NCBI GenBank assembly: GCA_965366625.1
Contig: CBDUGP010000022.1
Coordinates: forward strand, 1 to 64,000
Origin: JAUIJL01 sp965366625
GTDB lineage: Bacteria; Acidobacteriota; Thermoanaerobaculia; Multivoradales; J023
Reading direction: 5' to 3'
Length of the DNA stretch: 64,000 nucleotides
Positions within the stretch are counted from its first letter, which is position 1. Every line of letters begins with the position of its first letter. Both the position numbers and the translations under genes were made by a program. The notes beneath the pieces were generated by a model. It was given only the letters and a program-made list of their open reading frames with translations, had not been told where the DNA came from and made no database searches. Positions 26,431 through 35,475 of this stretch are shown one piece after another.

Positions 26431-27081
26431 ATGGCTACAATGACGGTAATTAGCCGAAGAAAGTTTTCGATGGTGCAGTGTTTCGACTCGGCCTACATCG
26501 ATCGTCTACGCAAACGTGATCCGGAGACCGAGCAGCATTTCGTCTCCTATTTCTCGGATTTGCTCGCCATCAAGCTGCGCGCCCGCTTGCGCTCGCGACA
26601 GATGGTGGAAGACGTCAAACAAGAGACCTTCCTACGGGTCTTGCGCGCCCTGCGCTCGCCCCAGGGTATTCGCCAGCCGGAGCGGCTGGGAGCCTACGTG
26701 AGTTCCGTTTGCAACAATGTGATGTTCGAGCACCTACGGGCTCAAGGAAAGCACCCCACGGCCTCCGAGGAAGCCATTTCGTTGGTGAGCGAAAACGGCG
26801 GCGGCCCAGACGATGCTCTGGTGACCAAAGAGCGCAAAGCCCAAGTTCGAGGCATCATCGAAGATCTACCCGCGAGGGATCGCGGTGTTTTGAGGGCGGT
26901 TTTTTTGGAAGAGCAGGACCGCGACCAAGTCTGCGCCGAGCTGGGCGTCGATCGCAGCTATCTGCGGGTCCTGCTGCATCGGGCAAAAACCGAATTCCGT
27001 AAGGACTTTCTCCTGCGCCAAGCCGCTCGCGACGCGAGCACCGCTTGGGGCCGCGGCAGGTTGCCGAACGGGGAGCATTAA
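26431..27081 (+). CDS. RNA polymerase ECF sigma factor of the CHAT locus
   Basis: This 216-residue sigma factor has region 2 (MVEDVKQETFLRVLRAL, then AYVSSVCNNVMFEHLR) and region 4 (LPARDRGVLRAVFLEEQDRDQVCAELGVDRSYLRVLLHRAK). Codon 1 at 26431 has only a weak AAGGA far upstream; a start at the Met of MVQCF would drop 13 residues. It is followed after one base by the zinc-finger anti-sigma gene, the usual pair. The upstream 26176-26430 holds short GC-rich inverted repeats but no clear promoter I can defend. Confidence 0.9.
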   Translation: MATMTVISRRKFSMVQCFDSAYIDRLRKRDPETEQHFVSYFSDLLAIKLRARLRSRQMVEDVKQETFLRVLRALRSPQGIRQPERLGAYVSSVCNNVMFEHLRAQGKHPTASEEAISLVSENGGGPDDALVTKERKAQVRGIIEDLPARDRGVLRAVFLEEQDRDQVCAELGVDRSYLRVLLHRAKTEFRKDFLLRQAARDASTAWGRGRLPNGEH

Positions 27082-27082
27082 A

Positions 27083-27859
27083 ATGAATCATGCAGAGGCC
27101 CTTCAGTCGCAGTGTACGGAACGCTATTTATTGGGAGAGATGAGTTCCGAGGAGCAGCTCGAATTCGAAGAGCACTTCTTCGATTGCCGAGAATGCGCCG
27201 ACGATGTCAAAGCAGCGGTGGCTTTCACCGACAATACGCGCGCCCTGCTTCAGCAAAGCGAATCCCAAGGCCACGAACTCTTCGGTCGGCCCGCACCGGC
27301 AGAAGGCGAAGATACACCCTCGGCTTCCCACACCCATCGGTCGTCCAAATCAGACGGTGGCGCAGACCTGATTCCCTTCTTGCCGCGCCGGCTTCAACCC
27401 CCCCCCGCCTTGCTCGCAGCGGCCATGCTGCTGATCCTTTGCGGCACAGCCTTCCAAAGCTTGGTGGTGATTCCCGATCTCCATCGCCGACTGGCCGACG
27501 CCCAGAGCCCCCAAGCGGTGAGCTGGCAATTCCTCTCCGTCTCCCGCAGCTCCGTGCCGGTGGTACAGCTGTCCTCCGACCATCGATGGGTCGGTCTGCG
27601 TCTGAGCCAAAGCTTCGAGCGAGCTTTTCCCCATTATCGTTGTGAACTTGAAGACAACGACGGCCGGGTCGTACAAAGCGCCGTGATTCCGGCACCGCCT
27701 AAAAATGAAGAGCTGAGCATTATCTTGCCCACCTCGGGGCTACCCACGGGCGAGTATTCCTTGGTGTTGTCCGGTTTGGAATCCCGGTCGGGCCCGACCG
27801 CGGCGCCGGAAATCTCTCGTTATTCACTCAAGCTAGAAAACAAGCTAGACAACGAATGA
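27083..27859 (+). CDS. Zinc-finger membrane anti-sigma factor
   Basis: This 258-residue protein carries the H-x3-C-x2-C anti-sigma zinc motif at His31, Cys35 and Cys38 (HFFDCREC). A Pro-rich linker and a single membrane helix at about 108-130 follow, then an external beta-rich domain of about 125 residues. GGGAG precedes ATG 27083, one base after the sigma stop. It should hold the sigma factor inactive in the cytoplasm and sense something outside through the C-terminal domain, which resembles the stalk domains of other ECF anti-sigmas (YSLVLSGLES ending). Confidence 0.9.
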   Translation: MNHAEALQSQCTERYLLGEMSSEEQLEFEEHFFDCRECADDVKAAVAFTDNTRALLQQSESQGHELFGRPAPAEGEDTPSASHTHRSSKSDGGADLIPFLPRRLQPPPALLAAAMLLILCGTAFQSLVVIPDLHRRLADAQSPQAVSWQFLSVSRSSVPVVQLSSDHRWVGLRLSQSFERAFPHYRCELEDNDGRVVQSAVIPAPPKNEELSIILPTSGLPTGEYSLVLSGLESRSGPTAAPEISRYSLKLENKLDNE

Positions 27860-27934
27860 GCCCAGGGGGCGACCAGGGGCGACAGGGGCCCACTGGCGCG
27901 TCTATCTCAGCTGACATCAGGAGAAGGAGCCGAA

Positions 27935-28762
27935 ATGAACTCTCTACGTTCCGATCTGAAAGAACGATTCTTTTACCGGGGTAACGCCTTCGCCATCGGC
28001 GGTTATATGAACCGCCCCCACAAGGAGATCATCGAAACCCAGGCGTCGAGCGTCTTGCCCAACATCGGTGGCGGCACCCGAGCAGAAGTGGCCGACTATC
28101 GCTATCGGGACCTGATTTCTTTCAGCTCGGCCCGCAGCAAAACCCTGGGAAACATGGAGGAGCGCGACGGCGAGCGCATTTACAACACCCTGTCGACAGT
28201 CACCGTAGAAAATCTCAACATCGCCGACTTGATCACCGCCGATCGAGTGGTCGGACGGTTGGTTTCGGAGCGTCACGAAGGCCAAAAAGAGCTGCCGATG
28301 CTGCCGGTAGGTAGCTATATTTCCAATTTGAGGATTGCCGGTGAGCCGGTTGAACTACCCACCCACACCGTGCTCTTCCGGGCCGCGACCGTGCAAGAAA
28401 TCAGCGAGCAAAGGGATAACGGCGCGCTCGACGGAATGGGGGGCGCGCTCGACATTCCCCGCCTCGAAGGAGTAGATCCCATGGGCGGGGGTCGTCGTTT
28501 CGAAGATCACCAAGTCCTAACCTCGCTCTACTCCCTACCCCGACGTCTACCTTCCGGCAGCCAATCCGGCAAGACCCACATGGGCGAGCCTCTCTACCCG
28601 TGGGGCATCCACATCCGAGGCTTCGGCACGGTCTATTTCGGTGAGTTCATGATCACCCGTTACTCGCGTAGGCTCACCATGATTCGTCTCGACCTGGGAT
28701 CCCCTGAGGACGGTGAGGTCTCGATCGTGTCGACCGACGGAAACGGATGCACCTATCCTTGA
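27935..28762 (+). CDS. Unknown conserved-looking protein between anti-sigma and CHAT protease
   Basis: I do not recognise this 275-residue protein with confidence. It has no signal peptide or membrane helix. The central part (NTLSTVTVENLNIADLITAD, then VGSYISNLRIAGEPV) faintly recalls the beta-sheet pattern of choice-of-anchor P proteins. The C-terminus has WGIHIRGFGTVYFGEF. AGGAGAAGGAG precedes ATG 27935. It sits in the same orientation between an anti-sigma gene and a TPR-CHAT protease gene. A role as protease substrate, effector or sigma-pathway sensor is inference from position only. Confidence 0.7.
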   Translation: MNSLRSDLKERFFYRGNAFAIGGYMNRPHKEIIETQASSVLPNIGGGTRAEVADYRYRDLISFSSARSKTLGNMEERDGERIYNTLSTVTVENLNIADLITADRVVGRLVSERHEGQKELPMLPVGSYISNLRIAGEPVELPTHTVLFRAATVQEISEQRDNGALDGMGGALDIPRLEGVDPMGGGRRFEDHQVLTSLYSLPRRLPSGSQSGKTHMGEPLYPWGIHIRGFGTVYFGEFMITRYSRRLTMIRLDLGSPEDGEVSIVSTDGNGCTYP

Positions 28763-28792
28763 TCTTCGATCTTGTCCTTGATCTTCGATCTT
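28757..28792 (+). repeat. Tandem 18-bp duplication at the CHAT gene start
   Basis: Two perfect copies of CCTTGATCTTCGATCTTG lie at 28757-28774 and 28775-28792. They span the stop of the 275-residue gene and end in the TTG start of the CHAT gene, leaving no Shine-Dalgarno sequence before that start. Confidence 0.85.
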
Positions 28793-31469
28793 GAGCATCA
28801 GCACCAAGCTCTCGTGGGTCGCCTTGGTCGTAACCGTGGCCTTGACCTCAGTCTCCTGTGCAGGCCCGCCTCCACCGACCCTCGACGAGCTCCATCGAGG
28901 CGGTTATGACGCCCTTCAACGGGGAGACCTAAGCGCCGCCGAGCAGCTCGCCGACCGGGGCTCCAGTCGCGCTGCCGCCGAGAGCTCCGAGGAGTGGCGT
29001 CTCGCTTTTGGGGTCTTGAAGGCCGAGGTGCTGGCGGGCCGACGCCAGGATCGAGAAGCCGGCGATCTGCTCGACCCGATGCTGCAACCCGGACCCGGCG
29101 AAGGCCCTAGCTCCCACGACGCGAACTCCCACGACGTGAGCGCCCACGGTGCCGTGTACGTCCGGGCGCTCATGACCCAGGGTTTGTTGCGCTGCCGCTC
29201 AGGAGGCGCAGAGGCCCTCGAAGAAGGTTTGCGGCGACTCGACCAAGCCGGCAGGAAAGCCCAGGCCCTCCCCTCGAGCACACTCCAGGGAGAAATCGAC
29301 CTACGTTTAGGCAGCTGTCTCATCTTGGCCGGCCGAGCCGAGGAGGCAGAGCCTTATTTCGAACAAGCCCTCGCGGTCGCCCGCCAAGAGAACATCCCCC
29401 ATCTCGAAAGCCAAGCGGCGGGCAGCCTGGGTTTGGTCCACATCCGCAGTGGCAAATTCGACGAGGCCACGGAATGGTTATCCCACGCTTTGACCATTGC
29501 CGAGCAGATCGGCGCGGACATTTCCGCCGCCAAAACCATCTCCAATTTAGGTTGGTGTTATCTGGAGCTGGGCAATTACGAACGGGCTTTAACCCTCTTA
29601 ACCCGAGCTGAGGCTTCGGCTCGGGAACTCGGTTTGGCCGGAGATCGGATCACCAACCTGAACAACTTGGGCAGAACCCTCTTCAGGCTCGACCGCTCGT
29701 CCGAAGCCATGGACCGATATGCCCAGGCTCTAGAGCTGGCCGACCAAATGGACGCTCAGCAGACCAAAGCCGCGGTGTTGTCGAATATGGCCTTGGTGGC
29801 GTTCGAGCAGCAGCGGCTCGACGAAGCCGCGGCCTTGCTCCAAGAGTCTTTGACCCTCCGTATCCAACTCGACGACGGCGTCGGCCGCTTGCACACCATG
29901 CTCTCGCAGAGCCAGGTGCTGATGTCCAAAGGCCAGAGCGAGGAAGCGGAACGCCGTGTGCGGCAAGTCCTTCAATCTCCGCTTCTTCGACCGGACCTGA
30001 AACAAGAAGCTCACGGCCTTCTGGCCCTTGTCTACGCCGAATCCCAACGTTTCTCCGAAGCCCAGGCCGAGCTGGACGTTGCGCTCGAGCTGCTCGACCA
30101 AACCCGCGGCCGACTGCGCAACGTCGGTCATCGCATGTCCTTCGGCTCCGGCACCAAAGACCTGGCGGATATCGCCGTCCGGTTGGCGGTCGAGAGCGGT
30201 CGTCCTACCCAAGCCCTGCAAGAGGCGATCGAGAGCCGGGCTAGACTGCTGCGAGAAAGACTGGGCAAGGAAGCGACTCATCCTCAGAAGGCCCCCGGTG
30301 TCTCGGCGCCCGGCCTCTCGGCTACAGGTCTTTCAACTACAGGTCTTTCAACTACAGGTCGGGGCAACACCGTAAAGCACCTGCAACGATTGGCGGCCGG
30401 CTCCAATCATGTCTTCCTGTCGTATTGGACGAGCCGTCCACGATCCTATTTGTGGTTGGTCCACTCCGAGGGAGTAGAGCTGCACGAATTACCTTCGGAT
30501 CTGGAATTGAGCCGGGATGTCGAGCTTTACCAGAAAGTGGTCCTGCAATCCGGAGATCCTTTGGTGGAAGGGCTCGAAGTCGGCCGACGGCTGTGGAACC
30601 GACTGGTGGGACCGATAGCCCAATGGATTCCCAAAAATGCCCAGGTCGTCATCGCGCCCGATGGCCCTCTGCATCGCCTGAGCTTCGACACCTTGATCGT
30701 GCCCCCTGACGACCCACCAACCCGGTCACGATATTGGATCGAGGAAGTGACCACCTCCCTCACCCCTTCCCTGGCGCTTCTGGGGGTGGCCGCCGAGCCC
30801 TCGGAGCTGCCGCGTCTGCTGTTGATCGGCGATCCCGTGCCGACCGAGGACTTTCCTCGGCTGGCCCACGCGGGCCGTGAAATCCAGCGGATCGCGGCTC
30901 TTTTCGAACCCTCTAGACGGCACATCATCACGGGTCCGAAAGCCGACCCTTCAGCCCTACGACGTTCCAACCCTGAGACCTTTGACTGGATCCACCTGGC
31001 AGCCCACGTCACCGCGAATCCGGAGATGCCCCTGGAATCGGCCGTGGTTTTGTCTCCCGGATCGGGATCCCACAAGCTCTACGCCCGCGATGTATTGGAC
31101 ATCCCCCTGGACGCCGACTTGGTCACCCTCTCCGCCTGCCGCAGCGCAGGGGCCCGTGCCATGGCCGGCGAAGGCTTGGTGGGATTGGCCTGGGCCTTCA
31201 TGAGCACCGGTGCCAGGCACGTCATCGGCGGCCTTTGGGATGTGGAAGACGCGTCCACATCCCGGCTCATGGAGCAGCTGTATCGCGATCTCCAGGCGGG
31301 AGATTCCGCGGCCCAAGCCCTACGTCAGGCCAAGTTACAGCTGCTGAACTCGGACTCGGCCTACCGCAAGCCCTACTATTGGGCGCCGTTTGTGCTCTAC
31401 CACGGCACCTCGAGCCTGACCGAGCCAGACTCTTTCCGCCAATTGGGTCCAGACCAGAATTCCCGTTGA
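28791..31469 (+). CDS. TPR-CHAT caspase-like protease, predicted lipoprotein
   Basis: This 892-residue protein starts at TTG 28791 with a lipoprotein-type signal (VALTSVSC, lipid Cys23). Tetratricopeptide repeats fill about residues 150-445. A low-complexity linker of tandem GLSTT(G) repeats lies near 505-525. The C-terminal CHAT domain (about 600-880) has the catalytic His739 (IHLAAHVTAN) and Cys783 (LSACRSAGAR), and GARHVIGGLWDV. CHAT domains are caspase-like peptidases controlled by TPRs. The neighbours are an ECF sigma, its anti-sigma and an unknown protein, suggesting that proteolysis feeds the sigma pathway. If the lipid signal is real the protease is periplasmic, where the anti-sigma C-terminus also lies. 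No Shine-Dalgarno sequence is visible. Confidence 0.85.
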   Translation: MSISTKLSWVALVVTVALTSVSCAGPPPPTLDELHRGGYDALQRGDLSAAEQLADRGSSRAAAESSEEWRLAFGVLKAEVLAGRRQDREAGDLLDPMLQPGPGEGPSSHDANSHDVSAHGAVYVRALMTQGLLRCRSGGAEALEEGLRRLDQAGRKAQALPSSTLQGEIDLRLGSCLILAGRAEEAEPYFEQALAVARQENIPHLESQAAGSLGLVHIRSGKFDEATEWLSHALTIAEQIGADISAAKTISNLGWCYLELGNYERALTLLTRAEASARELGLAGDRITNLNNLGRTLFRLDRSSEAMDRYAQALELADQMDAQQTKAAVLSNMALVAFEQQRLDEAAALLQESLTLRIQLDDGVGRLHTMLSQSQVLMSKGQSEEAERRVRQVLQSPLLRPDLKQEAHGLLALVYAESQRFSEAQAELDVALELLDQTRGRLRNVGHRMSFGSGTKDLADIAVRLAVESGRPTQALQEAIESRARLLRERLGKEATHPQKAPGVSAPGLSATGLSTTGLSTTGRGNTVKHLQRLAAGSNHVFLSYWTSRPRSYLWLVHSEGVELHELPSDLELSRDVELYQKVVLQSGDPLVEGLEVGRRLWNRLVGPIAQWIPKNAQVVIAPDGPLHRLSFDTLIVPPDDPPTRSRYWIEEVTTSLTPSLALLGVAAEPSELPRLLLIGDPVPTEDFPRLAHAGREIQRIAALFEPSRRHIITGPKADPSALRRSNPETFDWIHLAAHVTANPEMPLESAVVLSPGSGSHKLYARDVLDIPLDADLVTLSACRSAGARAMAGEGLVGLAWAFMSTGARHVIGGLWDVEDASTSRLMEQLYRDLQAGDSAAQALRQAKLQLLNSDSAYRKPYYWAPFVLYHGTSSLTEPDSFRQLGPDQNSR
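31210..31220. repeat. REP core word inside the CHAT gene
   Basis: A perfect GTGCCAGGCAC encodes most of the conserved GARHV motif of the CHAT domain. Confidence 0.75.
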
Positions 31470-31502
31470 TTTCCTGTCAGAGTGATCAAAATGAGCATCT
31501 TT

Positions 31503-31531
31503 TTGTCCCCCTATGCCAATTTTCCTATGCT
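31503..31531 (+). promoter_or_regulatory. Possible sigma-70 promoter
   Basis: TTGTCC and TATGCT (each 4 of 6 to consensus) are spaced by 17 bases, 114 bases upstream of the VCBS protein ATG, in a locally AT-richer stretch. Weak by sequence alone. Confidence 0.3.
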
Positions 31532-31644
31532 TTCTTGAAACGCCTTCACACAAAGTCTCACTACCCCTCGAAACCCGCGCCAAGTCAGCTCATCGAGATG
31601 CTCGTATCGGCGTCGGGTCGAACACCCTTTGTAGGAGACTTGAA

Positions 31645-33465
31645 ATGAAGAAAACCGTAATCGTCGGGGCCCTCGGCCTCGCGGTGATCGTCGCCCCCTC
31701 GACCTGGGCGGCGGAACAGGACGAAAAAAGTGCCCCAGGTGGTTCCGAACGGGTGGAAGCCCGATTGGAAATGGCCAAGAAGGGCCCTCAACAGGCGGTT
31801 CCGCCGGTCGCTTCGTGCGGCTTGAGCACCCCCGACTACGTGGTGACCGGCTCCGAATCCACCGCTTCGGGCGACGAGCACTGCTTCCCCAGCAACGGCG
31901 CCGGAGCCTTTGGGCCGCGCTCCGACATCCCCCAAATGGCCATCGTCGACGGCATGGACGTGGTCGACGCGGACAATGACGGCGACAACGATTTCTTCGC
32001 CTGCGACGGATCCGTGGGCGAGGTCTACCTCTACACCCAAGGACCCGTGGGCGTTTTCGTTCCGTCGTTGGTCGCCGGCGGCATCACCTCCGGCGTCGGC
32101 GGAAGCCTATTCTGCACCAACCTGCGCGAGGGCGACTTCAACGGTGACGGCCTCGCCGACTTCGTCGTCGGCGACAATCGGGTCACCAAAGGTATGTTCG
32201 TTTACCTTCAGGGACCCGTCGGCACCTTCACCCCCGTGGCCGCGGGTTTGGACGTCACCTGGGCCTCCCCCAGCGGCGTGGAATGCAATTGCCTCTTCGG
32301 TGTCGCCGTCGGTGACGTCGATGGCGATGCCAACGACGACGTGATGGTGCTCGGCTACCGTGGCGCGGGCACCGGTCAAGTTTGGTTCTACCAGGGCAAC
32401 GGCACCGGCGCGATGGCGGCACCGGCACTCAAATTCAACGTCTCGGTGGACTTCCCGGTGGTCGCCAATCCGACCGGCATCGCGCTCTTCGACTACGAGG
32501 GAGACGGGGATCCGGACCTGATCGTCGGTGGCTCGTTCGACGGCAGCCACTACGTTTATACCAACGACGGCCTCGGCAACTTCGCGGCTCCCGCAGGCCA
32601 GGCCTTTAGCACCAACAACTTCACCGGCATCGACGCCTATGACGTCGACGGCGATCTCAAAGAAGACCTGATGTTGGTGGATTGGTCAAACCTTCGTCTG
32701 CTCTACAGCCAGAACCTCGGCGGCGCGCTCGCTGCCCCGGCGCCGGTCGGCGTGGTCCGCGGACCGAGCATCGGCATCGGTGCCCCCACGCGACCCGAGC
32801 AGACCGGATTCAACCTCGACCACTTCAAATGTTACCCGTCGGAAGCGGATCGTCCAGCGGATGCACCGGTCGTGCTCAGCGACCAATTCGGCGATAGCGA
32901 AGCCTACGTCTACAAATCCGCTCGCTTCTGCAATCCCGTCGAGAAACATCACGACGGGATCGTCACGAAGATCCAAGACAAAGACGCCCACCTGGAGTTC
33001 TATCACCTGGAAACCAGCGGAGAGACCCCGTCGTTGGTCCAAGTGACCAACCAATTCGGTCCCGAGCAAAAGCTCGAAATCGGCAAGGCCAAATACCTGG
33101 CAGTGCCGACCCAGAAAATCAAACCGGGTAACCATCCCTTCCCCGAACGGCTCGATCACTTCAAATGTTATGAGGTCTTCGGCCAGCCCGCAGCGGTGGA
33201 GATCGGTTTGCGGGATCAATTCGGTTGGGAGCCCCAGCTGCGTGCCTACGAGCCGCAGTTGCTTTGCAACCCGACCAAGAAAGAGCACAACGGCAAGGTG
33301 ACGCCGATCCAAAATCCCTTGGATCACCTCGTCTGTTACCACCTCTATGGCACCGAGCCGATTTGGGACTTCGCCTACGTGCGCAACCAATTCGGCGAAG
33401 AGAGCCTGCGTCTCGAACCCGCCGACATGCTCTGCCTGCCGTCGAAAAAGAAAGTGATCCAATAA
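31645..33465 (+). CDS. Secreted VCBS/FG-GAP repeat protein with a duplicated C-terminal domain
   Basis: This 606-residue protein starts at ATG 31645 with GGAG upstream; the longer frame from 31513 lacks support and would bury the signal peptide (MKKTVIVGALGLAVIVAPSTWAA). About residues 95-395 hold VCBS-type repeats with Ca-binding DxDxDGxxD loops (DADNDGDND, DFNGDGLAD, DVDGDANDD, DYEGDGDPD), forming a beta-propeller. From about residue 390 there are two or three copies of a domain with HFKCY, DQFG, LCNP and HL(V/E)CYH elements. This resembles DUF7450-type modules, though I cannot confirm the name. An exported adhesion or binding role is likely. A terminator follows. Confidence 0.85.
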   Translation: MKKTVIVGALGLAVIVAPSTWAAEQDEKSAPGGSERVEARLEMAKKGPQQAVPPVASCGLSTPDYVVTGSESTASGDEHCFPSNGAGAFGPRSDIPQMAIVDGMDVVDADNDGDNDFFACDGSVGEVYLYTQGPVGVFVPSLVAGGITSGVGGSLFCTNLREGDFNGDGLADFVVGDNRVTKGMFVYLQGPVGTFTPVAAGLDVTWASPSGVECNCLFGVAVGDVDGDANDDVMVLGYRGAGTGQVWFYQGNGTGAMAAPALKFNVSVDFPVVANPTGIALFDYEGDGDPDLIVGGSFDGSHYVYTNDGLGNFAAPAGQAFSTNNFTGIDAYDVDGDLKEDLMLVDWSNLRLLYSQNLGGALAAPAPVGVVRGPSIGIGAPTRPEQTGFNLDHFKCYPSEADRPADAPVVLSDQFGDSEAYVYKSARFCNPVEKHHDGIVTKIQDKDAHLEFYHLETSGETPSLVQVTNQFGPEQKLEIGKAKYLAVPTQKIKPGNHPFPERLDHFKCYEVFGQPAAVEIGLRDQFGWEPQLRAYEPQLLCNPTKKEHNGKVTPIQNPLDHLVCYHLYGTEPIWDFAYVRNQFGEESLRLEPADMLCLPSKKKVIQ

Positions 33466-33508
33466 TTCCCGATCGACACCCCGATCGACAATAAGGCACC
33501 CCAGCCAA

Positions 33509-33548
33509 CGGGGTTCCCGCGGCTACGCGGGAACCCCGTTTTTTTTTC
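33509..33548 (+). terminator. Rho-independent terminator
   Basis: A perfect 13-bp stem (33509-33521 with 33526-33538) with loop GCTA is followed by ten T, 43 bases after the VCBS protein stop. Confidence 0.95.
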
Positions 33549-33574
33549 GGGCAGAGGGAAGTCGTCCGCTGGGT

Positions 33575-33955
33575 CTGGTGCCTGGCACCACGTCCCACCA
33601 TCTTCCTGCCCGGATCAGGTGCCTGGCACCACACCCACCCAGATCACGTGCCTGGTACCGCCACGAGATCGCACCGCCACGAGATCTGCTCCATCGGGTC
33701 AGGTGCCCATCGGGTCAGGTGCCTGGCACCACACCCAATCACCACCGGGTCAGGTGCCTGGCCCCGGCACGGGATCTGCTCCACACCCAGATCACGTGCC
33801 TGGCACCGCCACGGCACCGCCACGAGATCTGCTCCACCGGGTCAGGTGCCTGGCACCACACCCAACCACCATCTTCCAACCACCATCTTCCTGCCCGGGT
33901 CAGGTGCCTGGCACCACCCATCCTGGCACCACCCATCCAGGCACCACCCATCCAC
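33575..33955. repeat. REP array, about eight exact or near copies
   Basis: Copies of GTGCCTGGCACC begin near 33579, 33619, 33719, 33796, 33845 and 33902, with mutated copies near 33648 (GGTACC) and 33755 (GGCCCC). Between them are repeated filler words such as CACGAGATC, TGCTCCA and CATCGGGTCAGGTG. This fills most of the 636-base gap between the terminator and the M28 peptidase gene; the remainder shows nothing I recognise. Spacing is irregular and repeats are partly decayed. Confidence 0.9.
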
Positions 33956-34101
33956 CATCTTTCAGCCAAATTGCGGATCTCGGCTATCGATATCGCTAAG
34001 ATGAATAGGGGCCTCGTGTTGAACACTGACGGGGCCACTCCCAGCCCTGACCCTCTGTTCCATCCCCCTAAATCCAATCCCCACATTTTGAGGTGGTTTC
34101 C

Positions 34102-35475
34102 ATGCACGTGCCGACTCTCCGACTTCCCCTGATCTACTGTTGCGTCGTTTTTCTGCTTTCCGCCTTGGCTACTAACCCCTTGAGTTCTGCGCCCTTGACT
34201 ACCGACTCCCCGGGCTCGCAAGGCTCCAACCCAAAGACTTCTGCTGACCAAGAGCGCATCGAGGACGACGGTGTCTGGATCACCCTCGGTGCCGATGCTT
34301 TTGAGCTCTTGCAGCAAGCCGAATTGCGCTTTGACGGCGCGCCGATTCAAGCCGAGCGAGCCGTCGGAGACGCGGTCGCGACTCGGGTCGCTCGACAGGA
34401 CATCGATCAGATCGTCGAATCGTTGCACGATCACCTGCAACGTTGTCCGGGATTCTTCGCCCACGGCTCACAGGCGGAAGCCGTGCAAACGCTGTATCGG
34501 ACCCAGGATCCTCCGCAGCGGGGTGGCCAAATTGAATACGTGATCAACCAGCCCGCCTGGGTCCTAAATCTGGAAGCTCGCATCGACAAGGCTCGAATTC
34601 TGGCGACCATCGAGCATTTGTCGACGGAATACAACAACCGCTACTACCGCCACCCGTCGGGTGTGCAATCGGCCACCTGGATCCGCGACCAGTGGCAGGG
34701 ATTCGCCCAAGGACGTGGTGACGTCACCGCCGAACTCTACGAGCATGCCGGCTGGGATCAGCCGTCAGTCATTCTGACCATGCAGGGCTCCACCCTGCCG
34801 GACGAGGTGATCGTGCTCGGCGGCCACCTGGATTCCGTGGCCTCCGGCAGCTCCAACCCCAACTTCTCCGCCCCCGGCGCCGACGACAACGCTTCAGGCA
34901 TCGCGGTGCTCACCGAAGTGATTCGGGTCGCCATGGAGGCCGGCTTTCGTCCTGAGCGGACGGTCAAAGTCATGGGCTATTCCGGCGAGGAAGCCGGCTT
35001 GTTGGGCTCCCAAGAAATCGCCGACGACTTCAACGACAACGGCGTTCAAGTGGTGGCGGTGCTGCAGCTCGACATGACCGACTACAAGGGTTCTGTGCAG
35101 GACATGGCCTTCCTGAGCGACTACACCAACAGCACCCTCACAAGCTTCGCCAAGGACCTCTTGGACACCTACCAACCCGAACTCGAATGGACCAATACCG
35201 CATGCGGTTACGGTTGCTCGGACCACGCATCCTGGCATCGAGAGGGTTATCCCACGGTGATGCCGTCCGAAGCCATTTTCGGCCAGCACAACCCGTGGCT
35301 GCACTCCACTTCCGATACGGTTTCAACTCTGGACAACAACGCTGACCACGCCTATAAATTCGCTCGATTAGCGGCCGCTTTGATGGTTGAAATCGGTGTC
35401 GTCGACGTGGGCCAACTCTTCCTCGACGGTTTCGAAACCGGGGATTGGAGCGCTTGGGCCGAGTCTGAGCCCTAA
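34102..35475 (+). CDS. Secreted M28-family zinc aminopeptidase
   Basis: This is a 457-residue exported metallopeptidase. ATG 34102 has GAGG 8 bases upstream; a GTG 9 bases earlier is less well placed. A signal peptide (about 30 residues) and a propeptide-like region precede the M28 domain. Zinc ligands appear in order: GGHLDS (His), GADDNASG (bridging Asp), SGEEAGLLGS (general base and Zn Glu), QLDMTDY (Asp) and HSTSDT (His). A GCSDHASW segment with two nearby Cys may form a disulfide. The last residues, LFLDGFETGDWSAW, match a short tail seen on many secreted proteins. It should release N-terminal residues from peptides outside the cell. It probably works with the other exported hydrolases here in protein scavenging. 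Confidence 0.9.
   Translation: MHVPTLRLPLIYCCVVFLLSALATNPLSSAPLTTDSPGSQGSNPKTSADQERIEDDGVWITLGADAFELLQQAELRFDGAPIQAERAVGDAVATRVARQDIDQIVESLHDHLQRCPGFFAHGSQAEAVQTLYRTQDPPQRGGQIEYVINQPAWVLNLEARIDKARILATIEHLSTEYNNRYYRHPSGVQSATWIRDQWQGFAQGRGDVTAELYEHAGWDQPSVILTMQGSTLPDEVIVLGGHLDSVASGSSNPNFSAPGADDNASGIAVLTEVIRVAMEAGFRPERTVKVMGYSGEEAGLLGSQEIADDFNDNGVQVVAVLQLDMTDYKGSVQDMAFLSDYTNSTLTSFAKDLLDTYQPELEWTNTACGYGCSDHASWHREGYPTVMPSEAIFGQHNPWLHSTSDTVSTLDNNADHAYKFARLAAALMVEIGVVDVGQLFLDGFETGDWSAWAESEP

Noticed and set aside
33578..34132. Open frames across the second REP array
   Set aside because: Composed of repeat words; no start signals and no homology I can recognise.
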